Shown: in pieces, positions 16,057-24,272 of the stretch
How the letters are laid out: the number at the start of each line of letters is the position of its first letter
How positions within the stretch are numbered: the stretch's first letter is position 1
From: Caenimonas aquaedulcis
GTDB taxonomy: Bacteria; Pseudomonadota; Gammaproteobacteria; Burkholderiales; Burkholderiaceae_C
Length of the DNA: 64,000 nt
Assembly (NCBI RefSeq): GCF_015831345.1
Contig: NZ_JADWYS010000001.1
Coordinates: forward strand, 2,118,118 to 2,182,117
Direction: 5' to 3'
Notes under the pieces: model-generated
The model's input: the letters and a program-made list of their open reading frames with translations, nothing else
Databases searched by the model: none
Told to the model about the DNA's origin: nothing
Position numbers and translations under genes: made by a program

Positions 16057-18533
16057 ACGGCCGCGCCGGATTCCAGCGAGTCCATGAAGGACTCCAGCTC
16101 CTCGATCGGCAGGGGCTTGCAGAACAGGAAGCCCTGGAACTCGTCGCAGCCCTGCTTCGCGAGGAACGCGCGCTGCTCCGGCGTCTCCACACCTTCCGCG
16201 ATCACACCGAGCCCCAGGCTCTGCGCCAGGCCGATGATCGTCTTGGCGATCGCGGCGTCGTTCGCGTCGGTGAGGATGTCCTTCACGAATTCGCGGTCGA
16301 TCTTCAGCTGGTCGAGCGGCAGGCGCTTCAGGTAGGACAGCGATGAATACCCCATCCCGAAATCGTCCAGGGACAGCGTCACGCCCATCGCCTTGAGGTT
16401 GCCCATCTTCGCGACGGTCACCTCGATGCCGTCGGCCAGCAGGCTCTCGGTCAGTTCCAGCTTCAGCTTGTGCGGCGCGATGCCCGATTCGCGCACGACC
16501 GTCATCACTTCGTCGACGAAGTCCGGGTGGCGGAACTGCCGCACGCTCACGTTCACCGCGATGCTCAAATGCTTGCGATCCTCGCGCTTGGACCACTCGG
16601 CCAGCTGCGCGCAGGCCTGCTGAAGCACCCAGTGGCCGATCGGGATGATGAGCGAGGTCTCCTCCGCCGTCGAAATGAAGTGCGAGGGCGGCACCATGTC
16701 CCGCTGCGGATGCCGCCAGCGCAGCAACGCCTCCACGCCCGTCATGCGGCCGTCGGCGCCGACTTGCGGCTGGTAGTCGATGAGGAACTGCCCCTCGCGC
16801 CACGCCTGGCGCAGGTCCGTGGCGAGGGCCGCGTTTTCGGTGGCGGTGGCCTGCATCTCCGGATCGAAGAAGCACACCGCATTGCGGCCGGCGGCCTTGG
16901 CCTGGTACATCGCGAGGTCGGCCTGCTTGAGCAGCTCGCTCACCGACAGCGGCACGGTGCGCCCGAAGAGCGTCACGCCGATGCTGCAGGTGCTGTGGTG
17001 CAGGTAGCCCGAGAGCAGGTAGGGCTCGCCGAGCTTGGCGAGGATGCGCTCGCTCACGATGCGCGCGCCCTCCGCGGGACGGAAGGGCTTGGTCCCGCTG
17101 TTTTCCAGCAGGATCACGAATTCGTCGCCGCCCAGGCGCGCCACCGTATCGCCGCGCGCGACGCACGAGCGCAGGCGCTCGGCCACCTGCTGCAGGAGCT
17201 GGTCGCCCTTCTGGTGGCCCAGCGTGTCGTTGAGCACCTTGAAGTTGTCCAGGTCGATGAACATCAGCGCGCCTTCGTGCGAGCGGTCCGGGTCGGACAG
17301 CGCGCGCTCCAGCCGGTCGAGCAGGAGCTGCCGGTTGGGCAGCTGCGTGAGCGCGTCGTAGAAGGCGAGGTACTGGATCTTCTCCTCGGCCATCTTGCGC
17401 TCGGTGATGTCGCGGCCCACCGCCACCCAGTGCGTGAGCCGGCGCTCCTTGTCCCACACCGGGGAGACTTCCAGGTCCACCCAGAAGGGCTCCCCGTTCT
17501 TCTTGTAGTTGATCAGGTCCACGCGCACCGGCTGCCACTGCTCCATCGCCGCGCGGATGCGGTCGAGCTCCTTGCGCTGCGTGTTCGGGCCCTGCAGCAG
17601 GCGGGGCGTCTTGCCCATCACTTCCTGCGGCGTGTAGCCGGTGCGACGCTCGAACGCCTCGTTGACGAACACGATGCGCGGGCCGGGCGCGCTGAAGGGC
17701 CCGGCCTCCGTGATGATGACGATGTCGTTCAGGCGCGCGATGCTGCCTTCCAGCAGCCGCAGGTGTTCCTGGGACTGGTGGCGCTCCGTCACGTCGCGCA
17801 GGTGCACCGCGAGCCCCGCCCCGAAGGGATAGCCCCGCGCCTCGATGCGCCGCGACAGGCTGGCGTCGAGCTCCTCGGTCTCCAGCAGGTTGCCCTGGCG
17901 GATCGCGCGGCGGAACTGCTCCTCCAGCCGCAGGCGCACCGTCTTCTGGAAGGTGTTCCAGATCATGCGCCCGAGCAATTGCGGCGCGGGCCGGCCAAGC
18001 AGCAGTTCCGCCTGCTCGTTCACGTAGGTGAAGCGGCCCTCCTTGTCGATCGTCGCGAAGGCCTCCCCGCTGCCCATCGCGCCTCCCATGCTCACCGTAT
18101 GCCGCGAAAGCGTGCCCAGGCGGTGCCTGTGCGGTGCGATCTCCTGCACCGCGCCCTCGACCCGCACGATGCGGCCTTCGTCGTCGCGGACCGCCTGGCC
18201 GACCGTGCGCACCCACGCGCGGCGGCCGGACTGCGTGATGACCTGCATTTCCTCGTCGAAGGGCGTGCCGTCGGCGATGCAGGCGTGCACCAGCCGGGCG
18301 ATCGCGTCGCGCCACTCCGGGGCGTAGTGCTGGTAGGCGTCCTTGCGCGAGGGGCTGTAGCCCGCAGGCGCTTCGTGCAGGCGGGCGAGCTGCTCCGACC
18401 ACTCGAGCCGGTCGCCGGGAAGGTCGAGCGTCCACACGCCGATGAAGGCGGTGCGCTCGAGCAATTGCAGCAGGGTCTCGGCCTGCTGGAGCTTGCCGGG
18501 TTCGGCCTGTCCGGGACGATCGATGGTGTGCAT
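16053..18533 (-). CDS. PAS-containing diguanylate cyclase/phosphodiesterase (GGDEF-EAL)
   Basis: An 826-residue soluble c-di-GMP enzyme. Three PAS-type sensory segments occupy about residues 20-410, the last with PAC wording (NYKKNGEPFWVDLEVSPV, VGRDITERKMAEEKIQYLAF). The GGDEF domain follows with an intact GGDEF at 468-472. The inhibitory RxxD site expected five residues earlier is not present (ARGD instead). The EAL domain has EAL at 601-603, VNVSVRQF, the ELTES glutamate, LDDFGMGYSSL, the LKID lysine and AEGVET, so phosphodiesterase residues look complete. Both activities are therefore plausible. No membrane helix is seen. The ATG at 18533 faces a response-regulator gene across a 172-bp spacer that holds a TGTAGG inverted repeat. 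Confidence 0.92.
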   Translation of the reverse strand: MHTIDRPGQAEPGKLQQAETLLQLLERTAFIGVWTLDLPGDRLEWSEQLARLHEAPAGYSPSRKDAYQHYAPEWRDAIARLVHACIADGTPFDEEMQVITQSGRRAWVRTVGQAVRDDEGRIVRVEGAVQEIAPHRHRLGTLSRHTVSMGGAMGSGEAFATIDKEGRFTYVNEQAELLLGRPAPQLLGRMIWNTFQKTVRLRLEEQFRRAIRQGNLLETEELDASLSRRIEARGYPFGAGLAVHLRDVTERHQSQEHLRLLEGSIARLNDIVIITEAGPFSAPGPRIVFVNEAFERRTGYTPQEVMGKTPRLLQGPNTQRKELDRIRAAMEQWQPVRVDLINYKKNGEPFWVDLEVSPVWDKERRLTHWVAVGRDITERKMAEEKIQYLAFYDALTQLPNRQLLLDRLERALSDPDRSHEGALMFIDLDNFKVLNDTLGHQKGDQLLQQVAERLRSCVARGDTVARLGGDEFVILLENSGTKPFRPAEGARIVSERILAKLGEPYLLSGYLHHSTCSIGVTLFGRTVPLSVSELLKQADLAMYQAKAAGRNAVCFFDPEMQATATENAALATDLRQAWREGQFLIDYQPQVGADGRMTGVEALLRWRHPQRDMVPPSHFISTAEETSLIIPIGHWVLQQACAQLAEWSKREDRKHLSIAVNVSVRQFRHPDFVDEVMTVVRESGIAPHKLKLELTESLLADGIEVTVAKMGNLKAMGVTLSLDDFGMGYSSLSYLKRLPLDQLKIDREFVKDILTDANDAAIAKTIIGLAQSLGLGVIAEGVETPEQRAFLAKQGCDEFQGFLFCKPLPIEELESFMDSLESGAAV

Positions 18534-18566
18534 GGGTGCGCCATCTTATGCGGCGATGGTCGGGCT

Positions 18567-18593
18567 GTGTAGGCGGTAGGCACGGTCCTACAC
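18567..18593. promoter_or_regulatory. GTGTAGG/CCTACAC inverted repeat between GGDEF-EAL and response-regulator genes
   Basis: GTGTAGG (18567-18573) and CCTACAC (18587-18593) are perfect 7-bp arms 13 bp apart, with a further GGTAGG inside. The site lies in the divergent spacer, 34 bp upstream of the GGDEF-EAL start, and looks like an operator. The binding protein is unknown. Confidence 0.4.
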
Positions 18594-18705
18594 CCGAACG
18601 CGGGCCCTGCCCCCTGATATCCTGGAACTGCCGCGCTTACATTGGTCTTGTACCCCGACACCCGCCATCGCCCCTATCACCCCTCCACCTGCCCTGCCCC
18701 GCCCC

Positions 18706-19128
18706 GTGCACCTGCAAACCTTCATCGTCGAGGACAACGCGACCATCCGCGAGAACCTGATCGGGACTCTGGAAGAGCTGACCTGCGTGAAAGTGACGGG
18801 AACGAGCGCGACGGAGGACGAAGCCCTGGCGTGGATGGAAGCCAACGCGGACGGCTGGGACGTCCTGATCGTCGACCTGTTCCTCAAGCAGGGCAGCGGC
18901 ATCCACCTCGCCCAGCGGATCGTGGATCGCAAGCCCCACCAGAAGGTCATTGTCTTCAGCAACTACATCAACGCCAGCGTGCGCAAGCGGTGCGCGCAAC
19001 TGGGTGTGGATGCGGTGTTCGACAAGTCCACCGAAATCGATGCGCTGGTGGACTATTGCGCCCACCAGTGCTTCCGCGTCGCGCAGCTGCACGCCAAGGC
19101 CGGCACGCAGGCCCAGGCCGAAGCCTGA
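18706..19128 (+). CDS. single-domain response regulator
   Basis: A 140-residue CheY-like receiver protein with a GTG start at 18706. The acidic pair is E9/D10 (FIVEDN), the phospho-acceptor is Asp57 in VLIVDLFLKQGSG, and the conserved lysine is K107 in VFDKSTE. After the receiver there is only a short Ala/Gln-rich tail (residues about 120-140), so no DNA-binding or enzymatic output exists. Such proteins usually act by binding partners or as phosphate carriers. It is divergent from the GGDEF/EAL gene and close to a ChpT-like candidate at 15334. A phosphorelay with that protein is an inference from proximity only. Confidence 0.88.
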   Translation: MHLQTFIVEDNATIRENLIGTLEELTCVKVTGTSATEDEALAWMEANADGWDVLIVDLFLKQGSGIHLAQRIVDRKPHQKVIVFSNYINASVRKRCAQLGVDAVFDKSTEIDALVDYCAHQCFRVAQLHAKAGTQAQAEA

Positions 19129-19141
19129 GCGCGTAGCGCGG

Positions 19142-19450
19142 TCAGGCGCCGCGCTGGTGCAGCTGCCGCTCGAGGTGACGGCGCTGCGCGACTTCCTCGT
19201 GCAGCAGCTCGGTGACTTCGGCGAGTTCCTCGGCAGCCTCGGCCACCTTCTCTTCCACCGCCACGTTCTGCTCCAGCGCCTTGCGCACTTCCACCTTCTT
19301 CAGCGGATCGGGCAGGCTGTGCGTGAGGATGGTGTTGGTCAGGTGCAGGTCGGCGCTGGACACGGCCAGGTCTTTCTGGACCTGCTCGGTACGCCGCGTA
19401 GCGTCTTCGATGGGACGGGCGGGCCGCCCACCAGGAATCTTCGGTGACAT
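19142..19450 (-). CDS. small helical protein of unknown function
   Basis: I do not recognise a named family. The start at 19450 (MSPKIPGGRPARP) is chosen because AAGGA lies 6 nt upstream; an ATG six bases earlier would place it too close. The 102-residue product has a proline-rich start, then is strongly helical and charged, with Glu/Ala/Leu-rich stretches (VEEKVAEAAEELAEVTELLHEEVAQR) likely to form a coiled coil from about residue 55 onward. There is no signal peptide or membrane segment. Its end lies 13 bp from the end of the convergent response-regulator gene. Coding character (GC-rich third positions, good ribosome-binding site) supports a real gene. Confidence 0.6.
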   Translation of the reverse strand: MSPKIPGGRPARPIEDATRRTEQVQKDLAVSSADLHLTNTILTHSLPDPLKKVEVRKALEQNVAVEEKVAEAAEELAEVTELLHEEVAQRRHLERQLHQRGA

Positions 19451-19583
19451 CTTCATTCCTTTTCGACCGCACCGGGCCGGGTGATGCAACGATAGAAACA
19501 CCGGGTACACGGCTCTGTCAGCCGATGGCTCTTGGGACGGCAGGACGGCGCACAAAAGCGTGGAGGCGTTCATGCCGCGGGCC

Positions 19584-19621
19584 AAAAGAAAACCCCCCGG
19601 AACCTTTCGATTACCGGGGGG
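19584..19621 (-). terminator. rho-independent terminator after tRNA-Arg
   Basis: On the minus strand CCCCCCGG (19621-19614) pairs perfectly with CCGGGGGG (19600-19593) across a 13-nt loop, followed by TTTTCTTTT. It begins 8 nt after the tRNA CCA end. Confidence 0.85.
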
Positions 19622-19628
19622 TGACATC

Positions 19629-19705
19629 TGGTGCGGCTGGCAGGATTCGAACCCACGACCCCTTGGTTCGTAGCCAAGTACTCTATCCAACTGAGCTACA
19701 GCCGC
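19629..19705 (-). tRNA. tRNA-Arg (anticodon ACG)
   Basis: The minus strand folds as a full cloverleaf: acceptor GCGGCTG / CAGCCGC, D-arm GCTC-AGTTGGATA-GAGT, anticodon arm CTTGG-CTACGAA-CCAAG with anticodon ACG (read as ICG for CGU/CGC/CGA), and T-arm GTGGG-TTCGAAT-CCTGC. The discriminator is A and the CCA end is encoded. Length is 77 nt. A terminator follows directly. No integrase or attachment-site duplication is visible beside it. Confidence 0.97.
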
Positions 19706-19730
19706 TGAGCCCGTGAGTATAGCAGGGGTT

Positions 19731-20687
19731 TCAGGCCTCCTCGCTGGCCCGGTTCAGGAGCGCCAGCGTCTCGGCATCCAGCACCAGTTCCGCCGCCCTG
19801 GCCAGCTCGCCCAATTGCTCCAGCGACGTCGCGCTCGCGATGGGTGCGGCGATCGCCGGTTGCGCCATCACCCAGGCCACCGCCACGCGCGCGGGCGTGC
19901 TGTTCGTGCGCTGCGCCGCCTCGTCCAAGGCCGCCAGCACCTTCAGGCCGCGCTCATTGAGGTACTTGGCCACCGTGTTCTTGCCCCGGGCGCTCTTGGC
20001 GGCGTCGCCCGCGGTGCGGTACTTGCCCGAGAGGAAGCCGGCCGCCAGCGCATAGAAGCTGATGACGCCGATGCCCTCCTTCACGCACAGCGGCTGCAGG
20101 TCCTTCTCGAACACCGCGCGGTCGTACAGGTTGTAGAGGGGCTGCAGCGTCTCGTAGCGCGGCATGCTGCGGCTGCGGCTGATCTCGATGGCCTGCGCGA
20201 GCCGTGCCGCGCTGTAGTTGGACGCACCGAGCGCGCGCACCTTGCCCTGGTGGATCAAGCCGGCGAACGCCTCGAGCGTCGCCTCCATCGGCGTGGCCTC
20301 GTCGTCCTTGTGCGCCTGGTAGAGGTCGATGCGGTCGACCTGCAGGCGGCGCAGCGAATCGTCCACGGCCTGCGCGATGTACTTCGGTGCGAGGCCCACC
20401 TTGCCGTCGCCCATGTCCATGCCGACCTTGGTGGCGATGACGACCTTGTCGCGCTTGCCGCTCTTCTTGAGCCAGCGGCCGATCACCGATTCGGACTCGC
20501 CACCGGTGTGGCCAGGCGCCCAGCGCGAATAGACGTCCGCGGTGTCGATGAAGTTGAAGCCCGCGTCGACCCAGGCGTCGAGCAGCGAGAAGGAGGTGGC
20601 TTCATCGGCTGTCCAGCCGAACACGTTGCCGCCGAAGCACAGCGGCGAAACCATGATGCCCGAGCGGCCGAGGGGACGTTGCTGCAT
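19731..20687 (-). CDS. aldo/keto reductase
   Basis: An NADP-dependent aldo/keto reductase of 318 residues. The start at 20687 (MQQRPLG) has GGAAG six bases upstream. The catalytic tetrad is readable: Asp and Tyr in NFIDTADVYSRW, Lys in VVIATKVG, and His in LYQAHKDD. The cofactor-binding end has GVISFYALAAGFLSGKY and a C-terminal IASATSLEQLGEL loop, as in AKR families 11-13. It is the last gene of a minus-strand group with a hydroxyacid dehydrogenase, an RraA-like protein and a Bug binding protein; a 58-bp gap separates it from the dehydrogenase. The substrate is not evident; a role in catabolism of an imported hydroxy- or keto-acid is inferred from context. Confidence 0.88.
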   Translation of the reverse strand: MQQRPLGRSGIMVSPLCFGGNVFGWTADEATSFSLLDAWVDAGFNFIDTADVYSRWAPGHTGGESESVIGRWLKKSGKRDKVVIATKVGMDMGDGKVGLAPKYIAQAVDDSLRRLQVDRIDLYQAHKDDEATPMEATLEAFAGLIHQGKVRALGASNYSAARLAQAIEISRSRSMPRYETLQPLYNLYDRAVFEKDLQPLCVKEGIGVISFYALAAGFLSGKYRTAGDAAKSARGKNTVAKYLNERGLKVLAALDEAAQRTNSTPARVAVAWVMAQPAIAAPIASATSLEQLGELARAAELVLDAETLALLNRASEEA

Positions 20688-20745
20688 GTCGCGCTTCCCG
20701 AGGAAAAAAGTGGAGCCGCCATTTTGCACGGCCCCGCCCCCTCCT

Positions 20746-21675
20746 TCAGGCCACGCGCCTGGATGCCCCCTGCTCCACCACCTGCTTCAGGTTCTGCACC
20801 GCGCCCACGCCCATCTTCACGTAGGCCTCGCCGGTGACGCCGCCGACGTGCGGGCTGAGGATGATGCGCGGCTCGCCGGCGAACGGATGCCCGGCCACCA
20901 TCGGCTCCTGCGCGAAGCTGTCCAGCCCGGCCGCGCCCACCTGGCCGCTGCGCACGGCGTCCAGCATCGCGGCTTCGTCCACGAGCCCGCCGCGCGCCGT
21001 GTTGACGACGATCACGCCGCGCTTGCATTGCGCAAGCGTCGCCGCGTTCAGCAAGCCGCGATTGTCCGCGGTCAGCGGGCAGTGCAGGGAGATTGCATCG
21101 GACTCGCGCCAGAGCGTCTCCAGCGTCACGCTGCGAACGCCGGGCGGGAATTCCTTCGCATAGGGGTCGAACGCGACGACGTTCATGCCCATCGCGATGG
21201 CCATCTTCGCGAAGCGCGCGCCGATCGCGCCGACGCCCACCAGGCCGACGGTCTTGCCCTCGAGCTCGATGCTCTTGTGCGTGGCCTTGTCCCAGTGGCC
21301 GGTGCGCATGCGCGCGTCGAGTTGCGGAACCGACTTCGCGCAGGCCAGCAGCAAAGCGAGCGCATGCTCCGCCACCGCTGCCGCGTTGGCACCGGCGGCT
21401 GCGCGCACCTCGATGCCGCGCGCGGCGGCGGCGTCCTTGTCGATCGTGTCCGTGCCGCTGCCGTGCTTGGAGATCACGCGCAGGGACTTCGCCGCGTCCA
21501 TCGCCGCGGCGCCCACCTTGCTGTAGCGCACGATGATGCCCACCGGGTCGTGCGCCGCGCACAGGTCGACGATGTCCTGCTCCGTCGGCGTCTTGCCGGC
21601 ATAGACAACCTCGTAGTCGCCCAGCAGTGCGAGGGCCTGCGGCGCCAGGTCGGCGGCGGTGACGAGGACTTTCAC
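20746..21675 (-). CDS. D-2-hydroxyacid dehydrogenase (NAD-dependent)
   Basis: A 309-residue member of the phosphoglycerate-dehydrogenase-like family, which oxidises D-2-hydroxyacids or reduces 2-keto acids. It has the Rossmann motif VGLVGVGAIGARFAK, the catalytic Arg in VVNTARGGLVDEAAM, a Glu in LDSFAQEPM and the His of LSPHVGGVT. The substrate loop reads SKHGSGTDTID. A GTG start at 21675 overlaps the preceding RraA-like stop by 4 nt (GTGA), which implies coupled translation. The ACT regulatory domain of full SerA is missing, so this is probably a catabolic enzyme and not serine biosynthesis. The substrate is likely linked to the keto-acid or aldol chemistry of the neighbouring gene. Confidence 0.9.
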   Translation of the reverse strand: MKVLVTAADLAPQALALLGDYEVVYAGKTPTEQDIVDLCAAHDPVGIIVRYSKVGAAAMDAAKSLRVISKHGSGTDTIDKDAAAARGIEVRAAAGANAAAVAEHALALLLACAKSVPQLDARMRTGHWDKATHKSIELEGKTVGLVGVGAIGARFAKMAIAMGMNVVAFDPYAKEFPPGVRSVTLETLWRESDAISLHCPLTADNRGLLNAATLAQCKRGVIVVNTARGGLVDEAAMLDAVRSGQVGAAGLDSFAQEPMVAGHPFAGEPRIILSPHVGGVTGEAYVKMGVGAVQNLKQVVEQGASRRVA

Positions 21676-22355
21676 AGGGATTCGCCTTGCCTGAGCACGC
21701 CCGCCGCGACCAGCGCGGGCACCAGCCACTTGGCGGCGGTGTCGCCCTTCTTGATGGCTGCAATGCGCGCGGTTTCGTCGGCGACCTTCTTCGCGGCCAG
21801 GGGCAGCAGCGACTCGATCTTCTCGCGCTCGACGACGACCACGCCGTCGGCGTCGCCGATGACGAAGTCACCGGCCCGCACCGCCACGCCGCCGACGGTC
21901 ACCGGGTGACCGATGCGGCCCGGCACGAGCTTGGTCGGGCCGTTCGGGTTGAAGCCCGCGGCGAAGACCGGGAAGCCCATATCCTCGATCTCCAGCGTGT
22001 CGCGCACCGCGCCGTCGATCACGACGCCGGCGATGCCGACCTGCTTGCACGCATTCATCATGATGGTGCCCATCAGCGCGGCCGTGAGGTCGCCCTTGCC
22101 GTCGATCACCAGCACGTCGCCGGGCTTGGCCAGCGAGATCGCGGCGTGGATCATGAGGTTGTCGCCGGGACGCACGTCCACGGTCAGCGCGCTGCCGGCG
22201 AATTGCATGTTGGGGCGCAGGGCGCTGATGCGCCCGTGCAGCGCGCCGCGCCGCCCGGCGACGTCGGCGAGGATGGCGGGCTGGTATTGCGAGGCTTCCT
22301 GCACGACGGCGGCGGGAACGCGCGCGAAGTCCTTGATGATGTCGGGTGAACTCAT
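21672..22355 (-). CDS. RraA-like protein / 4-hydroxy-4-methyl-2-oxoglutarate aldolase family
   Basis: A 227-residue protein of the RraA/HMG-aldolase fold. The conserved core is visible: VDVRPGDNLMIHAAISLAKPGD, then DGKGDLTAALMGTIM, then GVVIDGAVRD with the Arg-Asp pair that binds pyruvate and metal in the aldolases, and late GDFVIGDADGVVVVE. Family members split 4-hydroxy-4-methyl-2-oxoglutarate or oxaloacetate to pyruvate; true RraA instead inhibits RNase E. The catabolic setting (Bug protein 30 bp upstream, hydroxyacid dehydrogenase overlapping downstream, IclR regulator divergent) favours an aldolase or decarboxylase role over RNase E control. This choice is inferred. Confidence 0.85.
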   Translation of the reverse strand: MSSPDIIKDFARVPAAVVQEASQYQPAILADVAGRRGALHGRISALRPNMQFAGSALTVDVRPGDNLMIHAAISLAKPGDVLVIDGKGDLTAALMGTIMMNACKQVGIAGVVIDGAVRDTLEIEDMGFPVFAAGFNPNGPTKLVPGRIGHPVTVGGVAVRAGDFVIGDADGVVVVEREKIESLLPLAAKKVADETARIAAIKKGDTAAKWLVPALVAAGVLRQGESL

Positions 22356-22385
22356 GGTGTTTCCTTGGGTGTGGGGACGCAGGCC

Positions 22386-23357
22386 TCAGTCGACCTTCGC
22401 GCCGGATTCCTTGACGACCTTGCCCCAGCGCACGATGTCCGACTGGATCAGCTTCGCGAATTGTTCGGGCGTGCTGCCCTCGACGTCGGCGCCCTGGTCG
22501 CCCAGGCGCTTCTGCAGGTCGGCCGAGTGCAGGGCCTTGTTGAACTCGGCGCTCAGCTGCGCGGTGATGTCCTTGGGCAGCTTGGCCGGGCCGAGGATGC
22601 CGAACCAGGTCACTGCCTCGAAGCCCTTGTAGCCGGACTCGGCGATGGTCGGCACGTTGGGCAGGTCGTTGACGCGCTTCTTCGACGTCACGGCGATCGC
22701 GCGCATCTTGCCGTTCTTGATGTGGCCGATGAGCGTCGGGATGGACGACATGTACAGCTGCACCTGGCCGCCGATCACGTCCGTCACGCCCTGGGCGGCG
22801 CCCTTGTAGGGGATGTGCGTGAGCTTGATCTTCGCTTCCTTCTGGAAGAGCTCGGTCGCGAGGTGCGCCACCGTCCCGTTGCCCGACGTGGCGAAGTTGA
22901 TCGAGCCCGGGTTGGCCTTGGACGCGGCGACCACGTCGGCGAGCGTCTTGTACGGCGAGTCGGCGGCGACCACCAGCACGAGCGGCGCGCTCGCGACGAG
23001 CGTGATGGGCGTCAGGTCTTTTAGCGGGTCGTAGGGCAGCTTGCTGTAGAGCGTCGGGTTGATCGCGAGGTTGCTGGTCTGCCCGAGCACCAGCGTCAGG
23101 CCGTCGGCCGGCGCCTTGGCGACCGCGTCGATGCCCAGGTTGCCGCCGGAGCCCGGCTTGTTGTCGATGACGAAATTCCACTTGGTGAACGAGGTCACCT
23201 TGTTCGCGACGTCGCGCGCGATGATGTCGGTGCCGCCGCCCGCCGGGAAGGGCACGACGAGGCGGATGGGCTTGCCGGGATAGGTGTCGGCGAAGGCGCT
23301 CGTGGCGAGCGTGGCGGTGAGGATCGCGCCCAGCGCGAGACGGCGGGTGAACAGCAT
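22386..23357 (-). CDS. tripartite tricarboxylate transporter substrate-binding protein (Bug family)
   Basis: A 323-residue periplasmic binding protein. The start at 23357 (MLFTRRLALGAILTATL) has AAGGAGA seven bases upstream and gives a standard signal peptide ending SAFA-DTYPGK. The mature part has the family pattern KPIRLVVPFPAGGGTDIIARD, then VIDNKPGSGGNLGIDAVAKAPADG, then LPYDPLKDLTPITLVAS. It leads a minus-strand group with RraA-like, hydroxyacid dehydrogenase and aldo/keto reductase genes and is divergent from an IclR regulator. The layout suggests regulated uptake and catabolism of a carboxylic acid. No TctA/TctB membrane genes are adjacent. Confidence 0.9.
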   Translation of the reverse strand: MLFTRRLALGAILTATLATSAFADTYPGKPIRLVVPFPAGGGTDIIARDVANKVTSFTKWNFVIDNKPGSGGNLGIDAVAKAPADGLTLVLGQTSNLAINPTLYSKLPYDPLKDLTPITLVASAPLVLVVAADSPYKTLADVVAASKANPGSINFATSGNGTVAHLATELFQKEAKIKLTHIPYKGAAQGVTDVIGGQVQLYMSSIPTLIGHIKNGKMRAIAVTSKKRVNDLPNVPTIAESGYKGFEAVTWFGILGPAKLPKDITAQLSAEFNKALHSADLQKRLGDQGADVEGSTPEQFAKLIQSDIVRWGKVVKESGAKVD

Positions 23358-23469
23358 GGGATGTCTCCTTGGAGGTGGCCCTCGCAACGGATGGCGGGGG
23401 ATGGGCATGACTGTAGACCCGTGTTCCACCCGATACAATGGCGTTTCATTCCACGCCCCCCGGTTCACT

Positions 23470-24228
23470 GTGCGAAACACCGACCCAGCCCCCGCCGACA
23501 CCCCCGAAGCAGGCGGCGTCACCGCCGTCACCCGCGCGCTGACGCTGATGGAAGCCTTCCACGTGGGCGAATCGACGTTGTCGCTCGCCGAACTCAGCCG
23601 GCGCGCCGGCATGCACAAGACCACCGCGCTGCGGCTCGCGCGCACGCTCGCGAAATCCAGCTACATGGTGCAGACGGAGGACGGCCAGTGGCGCCTCGGC
23701 CCCGCCACGGGCTGGCTCGGCGCGCGCTACCAGGCGGGCTTCGACGTGAACAACGTCGTGGAGCCGAGCCTGCGCGAACTCTCGCGCCTCACCGGCGAGA
23801 GCGCGTCCTTCTACGTGCGCGAAGGGGACACCCGCGCCTGCATCTCCCGCGTCGAGGGGCCGCAGGCGGTGCGGCACCACGTGCGCATCGGCGAACGCCT
23901 GCCGCTCGACAAGGGCGCGCCGGGCCGCGTGATCCTCGCGTTCTCGGGCGCCAAGGGCAAGGTGTACGAGGAGATCCGCGAACGCGGCTTTCACGTCTCG
24001 ATCGGCGAGCGCGAGGCGGAGGTGTCCAGCGCGTCGGCGCCGGTGTTCGGCCTCAACTGGCGGCTCCTCGGCTCGATGGCGATCTCCGGGCCGAGCGCGC
24101 GCCTCACCAAGGCGCGGCTGGACAAGCATGCGAAGACCGTGATGGCGGCGGCGAACCAGCTTTCGTACGCGCTCGCCGGCAGCCGGTCGGTGCACACGCC
24201 GGCCGCGGTGTCGCGCTGGCATCCCTGA
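23470..24228 (+). CDS. IclR-family transcriptional regulator
   Basis: A 252-residue regulator with an N-terminal winged helix (about residues 18-80; LSLAELSRRAGMHKTTALRL is the recognition region) and a C-terminal effector domain (GESASFYVREGDTRACISRV, then LPLDKGAPGRVILAF). The GTG at 23470 is chosen because the frame upstream is not IclR-like; an in-frame ATG at 23407 is possible. A TACAAT box at 23434-23439 is a candidate -10. It is divergent from the Bug-RraA-dehydrogenase-reductase group across 112 bp, the usual arrangement for a local catabolic regulator that responds to the substrate or an intermediate. Confidence 0.88.
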   Translation: MRNTDPAPADTPEAGGVTAVTRALTLMEAFHVGESTLSLAELSRRAGMHKTTALRLARTLAKSSYMVQTEDGQWRLGPATGWLGARYQAGFDVNNVVEPSLRELSRLTGESASFYVREGDTRACISRVEGPQAVRHHVRIGERLPLDKGAPGRVILAFSGAKGKVYEEIRERGFHVSIGEREAEVSSASAPVFGLNWRLLGSMAISGPSARLTKARLDKHAKTVMAAANQLSYALAGSRSVHTPAAVSRWHP

Positions 24229-24272
24229 ACTGCGCGCTCGCCGATAATCGAGGCGTGCAATCAAGCGAAACG

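Noticed and set aside
19629..19705. tRNA-Arg as an integration site for a genomic island.
   Set aside because: No integrase gene, no duplicated tRNA 3' end and no change in gene character is seen beside it.
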